64,000 nt of DNA from JBAXXL01 sp038206725 (lineage in GTDB: Bacteria > Bacteroidota > Ignavibacteria > Kapaibacteriales > UBA2268). Position 1 is the first letter of the stretch. Every line of letters begins with the position of its first letter. Positions 43,501 to 52,325 of the stretch are shown here, piece after piece. The notes beneath the pieces were generated by a model. The model made no database searches and had not been told where the DNA came from. It worked only from the letters and a program-made list of their open reading frames with translations. Location of the stretch: NCBI GenBank assembly GCA_038206725.1, contig JBBRAO010000012.1, forward strand, positions 1 to 64,000, written 5' to 3'. Made by a program: the position numbers and the translations under genes.

Positions 43501-44572
43501 CGCCCACCGGTTCTGCAACAGGTACCGCACGATGACCTATTGAACCTTCAAAAGTCAGCAAATAATAGTTTTTATTTGTATATACATTTTTATAATGTAC
43601 GAATTTGTTATTCGCGAATTTAAAACCGCCGGTACCGCTTCCAAAAAACAAAATATCCTTTAAAGTACCATCGGTATTGGTATTAACTATAATATCCTGT
43701 TCGTTCATCGCGTATTTATAAGCATCGCTTACTTTTTCGCTTAACTCTTCGCCCGACGTACCGAAAACCTTAATTGTATTGACTTTATCTTTTGATATAT
43801 TCAAACCCATACCTTCGAGTTGTGCGGCGGTGATTCTATATACGCCGTCTTCGGACAATGCAATTTTTACCCATTGCGTAAGAGCCTCCAATTGAAGAGA
43901 ATTGCCAATTTTCGATAATTTGATTTTGTCTTGAGGTATTACATAATCCGATTGGCTACCTGAGTTTAAAATATTATTTGTAAAGTTAGGATTTAAGCCC
44001 TTGCTCGGTGATCCGGTAGTGGTTAATCTAATTTTTATAATGATTTCTTCGGGCACATTTACAATACTTTGTTCAGGAATATATTGATATCCGTATATTT
44101 CCAATTTTGCTAAATGACGGCTTTGGCTTATTCCGGAATAGCTAATCTTAGCCCATTGGTTTTGATAACCTTGGTAATATTTATTATTATCAATTTTTAA
44201 AATATCATTAGGTGCGTTTTCAACATCGGGTGTAGGAACGGGAGCTAATTTTAAATTATACTGCTTCGATTTAATTACTTTAACGTCAATTATTTCATAA
44301 GAATCCGGTGCCGGTACTGATATCAAAGTTGCCAAACCCATTTTCCTATAATTGCCGAAGTCATCGGTATTCATAATTGACCCGTTGATTTTAGGCGCAA
44401 ATAGTTTGTCACCGGTTTCGCTAAGGAGTTTATCAAATCCTTTGAAATCGGGCTTGTACGATATTATTAGTTCGTTCGTTGAGGAACTAACCAATTTGAT
44501 ACCCTCTGCGGAGTAAACATTAATAAATGGTATTATAAGAAGGGCTATATACAAAAATAAGTTTCGCCTCAT
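40574..44572 (-). CDS. porU: T9SS sortase PorU (C25 peptidase family)
   Basis: The gingipain-like cysteine protease that removes T9SS sorting domains and attaches cargo at the surface. From the ATG at 44572 it has 1332 residues, with a signal peptide (MRRNLFLYIALLIIPFINVYS). After N-terminal beta domains, the C25 catalytic domain spans about 590-950. INWMGHGNPRVWSHE holds the catalytic His near residue 840, and FFCTAGTCEYGRYDDP the Cys near 872. The C terminus has INYPNPFGESTTIKF, a sorting-domain-like Ig fold. An alternative start at 44605 adds 11 residues before the signal peptide. It is probably co-transcribed with porV. Confidence 0.93.
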   Translation of the reverse strand: MRRNLFLYIALLIIPFINVYSAEGIKLVSSSTNELIISYKPDFKGFDKLLSETGDKLFAPKINGSIMNTDDFGNYRKMGLATLISVPAPDSYEIIDVKVIKSKQYNLKLAPVPTPDVENAPNDILKIDNNKYYQGYQNQWAKISYSGISQSRHLAKLEIYGYQYIPEQSIVNVPEEIIIKIRLTTTGSPSKGLNPNFTNNILNSGSQSDYVIPQDKIKLSKIGNSLQLEALTQWVKIALSEDGVYRITAAQLEGMGLNISKDKVNTIKVFGTSGEELSEKVSDAYKYAMNEQDIIVNTNTDGTLKDILFFGSGTGGFKFANNKFVHYKNVYTNKNYYLLTFEGSIGHRAVPVAEPVGEPTYYPTTYKQRIFQDEDLYNPYDRGGGRTWFGQSFISLQFINQLYNLDKSGKIDYVIGFGQKSSQYGKVNCFENTEPLGYVSLASCNPHAYVYASMGKGQFSIPASKITSDDRSKLNFEYRPHSADVAAAAYFDYFEIHYPRNFVPINNEITFDIDTNTFKSNNIAEFSLNGFSDNIYGFNITNKNKPLLLNNRSATGGLFKFRDKIDSSKVYKQYFVSSFIKTPTLEAMNFANIMGEVKGADIIFVYNKAMSETAKKYKEYRESKSGLTVYLVKTDDIYTEFGSGKADPTAIRDMIAWANKNWETKPRFVVLWGDAHYDFRNIESKAVNFVPTYQQLGSDSNADEDFAYATDDYFGNIEGDDFVADIAVGRLPVDNLKSSNTALQKIIDYEQNPDNGVWQTQMILLADDSRTDENFDGDVYVNDTETMINVSLPPYMLTNKMYHAIYPTERLSSKERRKPALNKAWTTEVNTTGAVIINWMGHGNPRVWSHEEILDRDITLPTLFNYKKLFFCTAGTCEYGRYDDPSIRSGAEEMVTSKTGGAIGVIAASRISYQSYNKTFTEDFYRNLFDFNQTTGEYMTFGEALKHTKMLLHNKNDMKYILLGDPSVRPNFPKYNIALDSIAGNKLSKKDSIIELKALQKIRITGKITNPVDSSVYTNFNGTGIISMFDGDENSTLTDDDNQTYSFLAYGGALNKSSYVVKNGTFVIEFIIPKDISYSTKTGRIFLSAFENESLISAKGFYNKFKINGTEKNPDKDTKGPEVSLFLDSRDFVSGDIVSSAPLLIADLYDESGINTTGMGIGHKIELWVDDNPLSIDLTKKFTTSFEDSRRGSIEDILYGLSAGTHKIKIRVWDIYNNFVTAQTEFVIKNPNEPAEIFGVINYPNPFGESTTIKFNHTAFPPYDVEIAIYNQVGALVRTLKETETELRTSEVFWDARDEYGNTLGSGPYYFRIVLKEKNKISTSYGNMYMIK

Positions 44573-45232
44573 TTCAACACCTTGACTATATTCATAATTT
44601 AACAATAAAACTAGTTTCCCTATCAGGGAAGTAGCAAATATAATTTTATTTTACAATGTAGCAAGAAACTATAGGCAAAACTTCTTTTTTTAATTTTTTT
44701 AATAATTTTGATTTTTAATTAATTTCAATAATCAAATATAACCAATTTAGAGTTATTAAACGTAAGTATAAGATAATTATTATTTAACATTTGGCTTTTT
44801 TTAGCAGAAAAACCGACTTTAGAACTATTTATAAGAATAATGTTGCATTCTTTTCACACTATGTTGTGAATTTAATATGATAATTGAATTTTTGACGGTT
44901 GATATGTAAAAATAATTTATTAATTTATTTCATCATTTCAGGGTTTATTACTAATGTGTATTCATTTTGCTACAAACATTCCATCCTTTCAGGATTGAAG
45001 AGAATGCTCCAAAGCAGGAGCTTTGGAACAAGGTTGTAATTGGGTGCTTGGTAACTAGTATATCATCCCGAAGGGATTCAAAATGAATAGCCCCGAATGA
45101 AATTCGGGGGTAATGGAAGAAATATGTCCTGACTCCGAAGGAGTCAAACGTTAATCTTATTAATTAAGAAAACGTTACCAAGCAGGAGCTTGGTAACGAG
45201 AAGTCTAACAGGAGCTTGGTAACGAGGACAAC
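44573..45232. other. Intergenic region with several palindromes
   Basis: No gene. It holds GCTCCAAAGCAGGAGCTTTGG (about 45007), CCCCGAAT-GAA-ATTCGGGG (45091-45109), an imperfect CTCCGAAGGAGTC (about 45133), the family D palindrome (45173-45198) and a half copy of D (45209-45225). The first 350 bases are plain AT-rich sequence that should contain the porU promoter. Confidence 0.55.
45173..45198. repeat. Family D palindrome
   Basis: CGTTACCAAGC with an AGGA loop and exact complement, just downstream of rlpA. A half copy (AGGAGCTTGGTAACGAG) follows at 45209-45225, which suggests local duplication. Confidence 0.85.
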
Positions 45233-45664
45233 TTATTTCCGTATTTCCAATTTCACATCCACCACCCCATCGCTAATCATATCCAATTCTTCGGCGGCGG
45301 CTTGCGACAGGTCTATTATCCTATCAGCTACAAAGGGTCCACGGTCGTTGATTTTTACTTCAGCAGTTGCGCCATTTTTCAAATTTACAACTTTCACAAT
45401 AGTACCGAACGGTAATGAGCGGTGCGCCGCTGTTAAATGGTTCATATTGAAAATTTCCCCGCTGGCTGTCCGCCTGCCGTTGAAATCCGTTCCGTAATAC
45501 GATGCCTTACCAACGAGATCATTTTCCGAAATTCGCACTTTAGTCGAAATTTTATCCGGGCTCGTTCTTATTGGACTATTTGTGGTAAAACGGACTGAAT
45601 TAGTACAACTTACAGCAAATAAAAGTACGAACGCAATGGGGAACAGTTTATATTTATACTTCAT
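45233..45664 (-). CDS. RlpA-like lipoprotein
   Basis: 143 residues. A lipoprotein signal ends at FAVSC (C20), then a double-psi beta-barrel RlpA domain (about 48-140) with GKASYYGTDFNGRRTASGEIFNMNHLTAAHRSLPFGTIVKV and KINDRGPFVADRIIDLS. RlpA proteins of some bacteria are septal lytic transglycosylases acting on glycan strands lacking stem peptides; others have no known activity. The catalytic Asp of active forms fits NDRGPF. The SPOR domain found in many RlpA proteins is absent. Confidence 0.88.
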   Translation of the reverse strand: MKYKYKLFPIAFVLLFAVSCTNSVRFTTNSPIRTSPDKISTKVRISENDLVGKASYYGTDFNGRRTASGEIFNMNHLTAAHRSLPFGTIVKVVNLKNGATAEVKINDRGPFVADRIIDLSQAAAEELDMISDGVVDVKLEIRK

Positions 45665-45769
45665 TTTGTATCACATTTTAAAATAATATCAATAATCTGC
45701 ACTTTTCGTGCCAATCTATTTGATAGATTTTATTACTTTTGCTTATTGAAAAACCCATATTTTTAAAGA

Positions 45770-47431
45770 ATGCTGAAAATTGAAGACATAAATTTTATTG
45801 TAGTGGATGTCGAAACTACCGGCTCCAATAATAGAGCTGATAAAATAATAGACATAGCTTGCGTTATTGTTCGCAACTTCGAAGTTGTGGACGAGTATTC
45901 GTCGTTGGTCAATCCTCAACGCGACATCCCCCCAATGATAACCGACATTACTGGAATACATCCGTGGATGGTTACTTCTGCGCCAAAAATGAAGTATGTT
46001 GTACCTTTTGTGAAGGAATTTATAGACATACCCAATGCTGTTTTTACAGCACATTTTGCTAAATTTGATTATTACTTCGTTCGTGAAGCTTTCATAAACG
46101 CGTCAGTTACACCGTTCAATATTCCTATGTTAGATACCCTAAAATTAGCGCAAAAGATACTACCGGATGAACGAAAGAAAAACGTCGGTTCACTCGCCAA
46201 TTATTTCGGCGTACCGATGATGAATCGTCACCGCGCTTTGGGTGACGCGAAAGCAACCGCCTATACATTGATTGAATTCCTAAAAATCCTGAAAGAAGAA
46301 TATATGATCGAGGATTTGGACGAGTTGATGGCATTCCAAAACAATGTAACTTATGTTTCGAAATCCAGAAAAGAAAAAGCCGAACTACTGCGCTACGTTA
46401 TTGAGCAATTGCCCCAATTACCCGGAATATATAAATTTCAAGATATATCGGGAAGAATAGTTTACATCGGCAAAGCCAAGGATATTCGCAAACGTGTAAA
46501 CTCGTATTTCCAAAATTCAAGGGTGCATAGCAAAAAAATAGCTAAGCTCGTCAGCGTGGTTAATAATATTGACCATAGCAAAACTCTTTCAGAGCTTTCG
46601 GCTTTGATAATGGAAAACAATCTAATTAAATCCCTAAATCCCGAATATAATACAGCTCAAAAAAAACCAAAATTGTTTCCGTTTATCCAGATTACGAACG
46701 AAGACTTCCCACAGGTTACAAAGACAAATCAAATTGAAAACGACGGTAGTTATTATATTGGTCCGTTTAGCAATACTTATGTATTGGATTATTTCCTGCA
46801 TATATTGGGAAAGAAATTCTATTTTCGGAAATGCTCCGGTGTGCTGAGCCCTAATTTGGGTTGTATGAATTATCAGATTAAAAGATGCCAAAGCCCTTGC
46901 TCGGGTCTAATAAGCAAAGAAGAATACAAAATTGAAATCGAAAATCTAAAAAAATATATATTCGAATCTGCTTTCGCCGACTTTGAAAAATCGGCTCAAA
47001 GCTTCGAGAACCGCAAAGAAACCGATCTTAAGATGTTAATCGTACGTTTGCTCGGTGATTTGAAACGATTGAAATCCAATCCAAAACCTGCTATATATGA
47101 CCAAAATTATATAGCCATTTACAAAAATGGAAATATCGAATTAGTAATTTTAATAAAGAATGGTCTATTAGCTCAAGAGTTTTTTATTGACGGCGAAATT
47201 TCAAAAAGTAAATTAATTAAAACGCTCGGCAAACTATATTACGGCTCTAATTCGTCTAAAGATAAGTACTCGAGAGAAGAAGTCGAAGAGCATATAATTA
47301 TAAACAATTGGTTTAGAGCCAATAAAAGTAATATAACTATTTTAGAATTACCGAAGAAAGAAAATTTGAATGAATTTGTAGATCATAATTTTAATTTAAC
47401 AGAAAGTTTATTTAATCAAGAGGTGGTGTAA
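45770..47431 (+). CDS. DnaQ-like exonuclease fused to a GIY-YIG (UvrC-like) domain
   Basis: 553 residues. An N-terminal DEDDh 3'-5' exonuclease (about 5-175) carries VVDVETTG (D13, E15) and HRALGDAKATAY. The GIY-YIG nuclease domain (about 205-295) contains LPGIYKFQDISGRIVYIGKAKDIRKR. It is followed by the UvrC-type Cys cluster region with GCMNYQIKRCQSPCSG (about 365). This architecture is known in Bacteroidota and Actinobacteria and is thought to act in DNA repair, like Cho. A TACTTTTG box at 45734-45741 resembles a -7 element. The stop overlaps the subtilase start (TAATG). Confidence 0.88.
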   Translation: MLKIEDINFIVVDVETTGSNNRADKIIDIACVIVRNFEVVDEYSSLVNPQRDIPPMITDITGIHPWMVTSAPKMKYVVPFVKEFIDIPNAVFTAHFAKFDYYFVREAFINASVTPFNIPMLDTLKLAQKILPDERKKNVGSLANYFGVPMMNRHRALGDAKATAYTLIEFLKILKEEYMIEDLDELMAFQNNVTYVSKSRKEKAELLRYVIEQLPQLPGIYKFQDISGRIVYIGKAKDIRKRVNSYFQNSRVHSKKIAKLVSVVNNIDHSKTLSELSALIMENNLIKSLNPEYNTAQKKPKLFPFIQITNEDFPQVTKTNQIENDGSYYIGPFSNTYVLDYFLHILGKKFYFRKCSGVLSPNLGCMNYQIKRCQSPCSGLISKEEYKIEIENLKKYIFESAFADFEKSAQSFENRKETDLKMLIVRLLGDLKRLKSNPKPAIYDQNYIAIYKNGNIELVILIKNGLLAQEFFIDGEISKSKLIKTLGKLYYGSNSSKDKYSREEVEEHIIINNWFRANKSNITILELPKKENLNEFVDHNFNLTESLFNQEVV

Positions 47432-50322
47432 TGAAATTAATAAGTTTTACCTTACTTATAATCCTTTTATCTATTAATTCCTTATTTGCCGGAATTAATG
47501 CAAGAAATGTAATTAGCTCGGAGCACAATCCGAATACAAAAATGTTAGCGAAAACCTTAATCATTCGTTACAAAGCCAAAAAAAATGATGAAGCACTATT
47601 ATCCTTCTCCGCGGCTGATGCTTATCGCGTAGTTGCCGAGATTTTTCCGTCGAATCTATCTATAAAAAATAATAGAAATTTAATGGAAAAAGCAATTGCG
47701 CGGAAATTGGATATTCAAGCAATTTTAAAAGCTGAAGAACCACTTCTAAGAACTTATGTAATCGAATATAAATCCGATTTATCACCAGAAAAATATGCTA
47801 AATCAATTCTCAGAAAAAATACCGATATAGAATTAGCTGAACCATTTTATGTCCCTACTCTTCAATCTTACACTCCAAACGATCAATTTATAGGCATCCA
47901 ATCGCATCTTCCTGTAATCAAAGCCTTCGACGCTTGGGAATTAGAAAAGGGGAATCCAAATGTTATTATTGGTATAAGTGATAATGGAGTCTATTATACT
48001 CACCCCGATTTAGAAAAATCAATTGCTTTAAATACTGGCGAAATCCCCGATAACGGAATAGATGACGATAATAATGGTTTTGTTGACGATTATTATGGTT
48101 TCAATTTGGGCTGGGAATTCAATGGTTTTGAAAAAGGTAACCCATCCAATGACAAATATAACCACGGAACTAACGCAGCAGGTTTAGCGCAAGCTACCGC
48201 AGATAATCAAAAGGGCGTTGCCGGCGTGGGATTTGGTTGTTCAATATGCCCCATTAAAATAGACAGCGAAGGTGGGGAAGAAATTCCTTTTGCCTATTTG
48301 TCAATCATATATGCCGCTATTCGAGGTGTTAGTGTACTGAATTTGAGTTGGGGTAGTGTACAACCATACTCCCATTTTGAAATGGATATCATAAATTACG
48401 CATTGGCTTATGACGTTGCAATAGTAGCCGCCGCAGGAAATATAGCACCGGGTGAAACTTTTGCTTCCACATATTTCCCGGCCGCTTATCCCGGCGTTTT
48501 AGGCGTTGGCTACACTAATACAAACGATATTGTTGAACTGCAATCATCCACAGTCGGTTTATCTTGCGATATTTTTGCTCCCGGCAATTTATTTACAACC
48601 GATTTGAATGGTACATACACTACCAGCGGTCCGGGAACATCGTTTACCGCCCCTGTAGTGTCCGGTGCTGTTGCATTGGTAAGAAGCCATTTCCCTAATT
48701 TAAAAGCGGAGCAGGCTATGGAAGTAGTTCGTCAAAACGCTGACGATATTTCAGAAAATAATACAAATATAAGCATTAGATATCTTATTCCCGGGCGTTT
48801 GAATTTATATAAAGCAATCACAGCGGATCCGTTTTCCAAACCCGGTATTAAATTAATCAAAGCAGAAACCTTCGATACAAAGGGTGGTGCAAAAGTTCGA
48901 TTTTTAAAAGGCGATACCGTCGTTTTTAAATTAAAAGTAAAAAACATACTCGGCGCGGCAAACAATTTGAATTTCACGCTTTCGGAAGCATATACCGTTG
49001 TGAATAACAGCATCGAAATAATAAAGCCTTCCGTTGCGAATATCAATGTTACTGCTGACCACGAATTTGAAATCGCGGAATTCAAATTAATTGTCAAAGC
49101 AAATATTCAGCATAATATTATAATGCGTGTTGACATCGCCGGTGAAAATGATTATAAAGATTTCTTCAAGTTCCAATTCTTGCCGGCTCGCTATTATACT
49201 GATTTCCAAAACGATCAATTAGAGTTTTCGATGGCAGATAACGGTGAGTTTGGTTTCTATTCCGATTTGAAGGAAAACAGCGGCTTAGGATTCGCATATT
49301 ATCGTAATTCAAGCAATCAATTATATAAAAAAGGTAGTGGGCTAATAGCTACTGCCGGAACAACGAAAACCGCTTATGCTTATAACGACGATTTTACCGC
49401 CATCAAAGGTTTCACCGGTAGTGATTACAATACCGGAATCGTTCAATCTCCTTATGGACCTGCCCAAAATCAAATGGGTTTGGAAATAACGCAAAAAGCG
49501 GGTTTCCTATCGCAAAACTCAAAATCAGCAAAAATAGAAGTTGAAATGAAGAACATAAACGAAACAAACTTGACCGATGTCGCGGTTGGTTATTTCCTTG
49601 ATTTCGATTTATACGATTTATACGAAAACAATAGTACAACACCATTTCCAAAAGGCGTACCTGAAGATTTAAAGAACATTGCCACAGCGCAGATATTACG
49701 CACAACCGTAAAACCACAGCCTCCTTTCAACAAAGATATGGCGGAATATCCGGTTTTCGGTGTGGCTTCCATAAGCACCGAAGCAGGCGTCCACCCTCAA
49801 TCGGCTGGTTTAAATGCTTCAATTTCGGCGGATTTATCGTATGCCGATATTAACAAAGCATTGACAAGCGGTACCTCGTGGCAAGTCGGCGGCTTTGGCG
49901 ATATAAGCGTAGTCATCGGTATGGGCTTCGAAGGCGATATGGCACCTCAGCAAGTAAAGAAATGCGCATTTTGTATTGCGGTTGGCAAAGATGAGGACGA
50001 TTTGGCGAATGAATTACAGCTTTGCTTGAAGAATCAAGTTCCTGTTAAGGATTATTCGGATAATAAATTTATCAGCATTAGCCCTAATCCTGTTTCGAAC
50101 TATATCCAATTGCAAGCAAAATCCCCTCAGTCATATTCTGCAAACATCAAAGTTTATGATATATTCGGCAAACCTGTTTTAGTAAGAGACCTAATACTTA
50201 CCGACAATGGATATTTCAATCAACGGATTGATGTCAGCGGATTATCAATCGGCAGCTATATTGTTTATATTGAATTTAATAATTCAGATTTTATTTATTC
50301 AAAATTTATTAAAGTGGAGTAG
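47431..50322 (+). CDS. Subtilisin-like (S8) T9SS-secreted protease
   Basis: 963 residues: signal peptide (MKLISFTLLIILLSINSLFAG), a propeptide-like region (about 40-145), then the S8 catalytic domain. The triad is D184 (GISDNGVYYTHPDL), H245 (NHGTNAAGLA) and S404 (GTSFTAPVVSG), with the oxyanion Asn in AAAGN (about 336). A beta-rich region follows, and a T9SS type A sorting domain (ISPNPVSNYIQL ... VYDIFGKPVLV ... FIYSKFIKVE). This sorting domain has no palindromic insert. The start overlaps the previous stop by one base, and the M15 peptidase gene follows three bases later, so the three are co-transcribed. Confidence 0.9.
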   Translation: MKLISFTLLIILLSINSLFAGINARNVISSEHNPNTKMLAKTLIIRYKAKKNDEALLSFSAADAYRVVAEIFPSNLSIKNNRNLMEKAIARKLDIQAILKAEEPLLRTYVIEYKSDLSPEKYAKSILRKNTDIELAEPFYVPTLQSYTPNDQFIGIQSHLPVIKAFDAWELEKGNPNVIIGISDNGVYYTHPDLEKSIALNTGEIPDNGIDDDNNGFVDDYYGFNLGWEFNGFEKGNPSNDKYNHGTNAAGLAQATADNQKGVAGVGFGCSICPIKIDSEGGEEIPFAYLSIIYAAIRGVSVLNLSWGSVQPYSHFEMDIINYALAYDVAIVAAAGNIAPGETFASTYFPAAYPGVLGVGYTNTNDIVELQSSTVGLSCDIFAPGNLFTTDLNGTYTTSGPGTSFTAPVVSGAVALVRSHFPNLKAEQAMEVVRQNADDISENNTNISIRYLIPGRLNLYKAITADPFSKPGIKLIKAETFDTKGGAKVRFLKGDTVVFKLKVKNILGAANNLNFTLSEAYTVVNNSIEIIKPSVANINVTADHEFEIAEFKLIVKANIQHNIIMRVDIAGENDYKDFFKFQFLPARYYTDFQNDQLEFSMADNGEFGFYSDLKENSGLGFAYYRNSSNQLYKKGSGLIATAGTTKTAYAYNDDFTAIKGFTGSDYNTGIVQSPYGPAQNQMGLEITQKAGFLSQNSKSAKIEVEMKNINETNLTDVAVGYFLDFDLYDLYENNSTTPFPKGVPEDLKNIATAQILRTTVKPQPPFNKDMAEYPVFGVASISTEAGVHPQSAGLNASISADLSYADINKALTSGTSWQVGGFGDISVVIGMGFEGDMAPQQVKKCAFCIAVGKDEDDLANELQLCLKNQVPVKDYSDNKFISISPNPVSNYIQLQAKSPQSYSANIKVYDIFGKPVLVRDLILTDNGYFNQRIDVSGLSIGSYIVYIEFNNSDFIYSKFIKVE

Positions 50323-50324
50323 AA

Positions 50325-50930
50325 ATGAAAACATTTTTAAGCCTGTGTTTAGTTCTTATCGCGGTATCATTAAATTTATTTGCTGAGCAACCAATAGTTG
50401 ATAGCGATATGACTATGGAAGAAGCACTAAATGGTACAGCCGCACCTGCGGAAATTATAGAAAAGTTAGAACTTATTACTGTTGAATATTACTCGTTCGA
50501 TAATAAACTTCACAGCGGACAACTAATTATGCACCGCTCTCTTGTCAGTGATATAATTCAGTTATTCGATTTGATGAAGGAAGATAAATTTCCGATTGCC
50601 AAGTGTATCCCAATTGTAAAATACGATTGGTCCGACTCGGCTTCGATGGCTGATAATAATACAAGCGGATTTAATTACCGATTCGTCGCCGGTACCAAAA
50701 ACTTGTCAAACCACGCAAAAGGTATGGCTATAGATATTAATCCCGTTCAAAATCCTGCTGTTTACAATAATGGTAATATCAGCCCACAGGGTGCTAAATA
50801 TAATACCAAAGCAAGAGGAACAATATTGGACGATTCTGAATATACCAAGTTTTTAGTCGGGAAACAATGGCGCTGGGGTGGAGTTTGGACAAGCGTGAAA
50901 GATTATCAACATTTCGATAAACCATTATAA
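50325..50930 (+). CDS. M15-family D-Ala-D-Ala carboxypeptidase-like protein
   Basis: 201 residues with a signal peptide (MKTFLSLCLVLIAVSLNLFAEQ) and the M15C/VanY zinc motifs. LSNHAKGMAIDINPVQNP carries the first His and Asp (SxHxxGxAxD). WRWGGVWTSVKDYQHFDKP carries the final DxxHF. It most likely trims peptidoglycan stem peptides in the periplasm. GGAG inside the end of the subtilase gene provides the ribosome site. The neighbouring FtsL-like gene fits a cell-wall theme. Confidence 0.87.
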   Translation: MKTFLSLCLVLIAVSLNLFAEQPIVDSDMTMEEALNGTAAPAEIIEKLELITVEYYSFDNKLHSGQLIMHRSLVSDIIQLFDLMKEDKFPIAKCIPIVKYDWSDSASMADNNTSGFNYRFVAGTKNLSNHAKGMAIDINPVQNPAVYNNGNISPQGAKYNTKARGTILDDSEYTKFLVGKQWRWGGVWTSVKDYQHFDKPL

Positions 50931-50946
50931 TTTTGTTGGGGGACAA

Positions 50947-51228
50947 ATGAAAATTACTGAATGGACAACCGTAAACCGCTGGCGTATATTAGGCTTAATC
51001 ACAGTCTTTGCAGGATTCCTTGTGATTAATATTTTTGCAGTTCAGCGCGTAAGAGCCCTGATGGATAAAAACCGCAAATTGGAACATAAATTGGAAATGC
51101 AGCAGTTTATGAATCAGGGACTTCGCTATCGCATTACATCTTTGGAATCAGCCGAAAGAATAAATTGGATAGCGATGAATAAATTGGGTATGGTACCACC
51201 TCAAGAAGTGCCGAGGATTTTGAAATAG
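50947..51228 (+). CDS. FtsL-like septum protein
   Basis: 93 residues: a short cytoplasmic N terminus, one transmembrane helix (about 15-35), a coiled-coil (about 35-68), and the C-terminal ESAERINWIAMNKLGMVPP. This last matches the RIExxAREKLGM-x-x-P block typical of FtsL/DivIC proteins, which help recruit the septal peptidoglycan synthase. GGGGGA precedes the ATG. Its stop overlaps the GTG start of the next gene. Sequence divergence in this family is high, so FtsL versus DivIC cannot be settled. Confidence 0.7.
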   Translation: MKITEWTTVNRWRILGLITVFAGFLVINIFAVQRVRALMDKNRKLEHKLEMQQFMNQGLRYRITSLESAERINWIAMNKLGMVPPQEVPRILK

Positions 51229-52325
51229 TGAATCCATTGACTACAAGCAAATCCGGAATTTTGAAACAACTCCTACCGGGTATAGTTCCACTATTGGTAT
51301 ATATTATAGCCGATGCGATTTTTGGTGAGTTATGGGGTATGATTTTAGCCGCGGGATTGAGTATTGTTGAATTCGCTGTCATATACTTGAAAAGTAAAGT
51401 TGCCGATAAGTTCGTTCTTTTCGATTTGGCTTTGGTGGCGATTTTTGGCGGAATATCAGTTATATCCAATAATCCGATTTTCTTCAAACTAAAACCCGCG
51501 ATTATCGAATTGACATTAGCGGTATTTTTGGGTATTGCTTTGTTTGTCAACATTTCCATATTAATCAAGTTTTTCTACAGGTATTTCCCTACTATGAAGT
51601 TAAGCGAACTTCAAATGGAGCAAATGAAAAAAAGCATTAAATGGTTATTTTGGATAATTTGCTTTCATATAGCCACGATAGTTTATTCTGCTTATTTTCT
51701 TCCGAAGGAAATATGGGCGTTTATAAGTAGTATAGGTTTATATATCCTATTTGGTATTTGGTTTTTGTTTGAGATACTTAACAAAAAGAGAAAACAAAAA
51801 AAATACGGTAAACTATACGAAGGCGAAGAATGGTTCGATTTAGTGGATAATGATGGGAAAAAAATAGGCGAAGCACCGCGTTCGGTTTGCCATAGCCGCC
51901 CGGGATTAATGCACTCGGTTGTGCATCTGCATATATTCAGTCGTAACGGCGGATTATATTTACAACACCGAAACCTCGAACGATTAATCCAACCCGGAAA
52001 ATGGGACTCTGCTGTGGGTGGTCACGTTACTCGCGGTGAGACAATCCCAACCGCTTTATTTCGAGAATCCTTTGAAGAAGTTGGGCTTAAAAATTTCAAA
52101 CCACAAGCGATATTCCGATATGTTTGGGAAACTGAAGTAGAAACCGAATTAGTGCATACGTTCGTTACGGTTTTAGATTTCGATCCGGTATTCGATAAAA
52201 GCGAAATGGATGACTTTAAACTTTGGAAAATCGCCGATATTAAACGCAATCTCGGGAAAAATATATTCACACCCAATTTTGAACACGAATTCAAACTATT
52301 AGAAAAAACAATGAAAAGTGGTTAA
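51228..52325 (+). CDS. Multi-TM domain fused to a Nudix hydrolase
   Basis: 365 residues starting at GTG 51228 (TAGTG overlap). Residues about 15-185 contain six hydrophobic segments (LPGIVPLLVYIIADAIFGELWG, ISVISNNPIFFKLKPAIIEL), resembling the intracellular-septation-protein-A/VC0807-like membrane family. Residues 200-360 are a Nudix domain of the isopentenyl-diphosphate-isomerase/YfcD sort, with an intact Nudix box (265-287, GHVTRGETIPTALFRESFEEVG). A single continuous frame with no break supports a genuine fusion. The substrate is unknown. The position after an FtsL-like gene and an M15 peptidase suggests an envelope-related role (inference). Confidence 0.8.
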   Translation: MNPLTTSKSGILKQLLPGIVPLLVYIIADAIFGELWGMILAAGLSIVEFAVIYLKSKVADKFVLFDLALVAIFGGISVISNNPIFFKLKPAIIELTLAVFLGIALFVNISILIKFFYRYFPTMKLSELQMEQMKKSIKWLFWIICFHIATIVYSAYFLPKEIWAFISSIGLYILFGIWFLFEILNKKRKQKKYGKLYEGEEWFDLVDNDGKKIGEAPRSVCHSRPGLMHSVVHLHIFSRNGGLYLQHRNLERLIQPGKWDSAVGGHVTRGETIPTALFRESFEEVGLKNFKPQAIFRYVWETEVETELVHTFVTVLDFDPVFDKSEMDDFKLWKIADIKRNLGKNIFTPNFEHEFKLLEKTMKSG

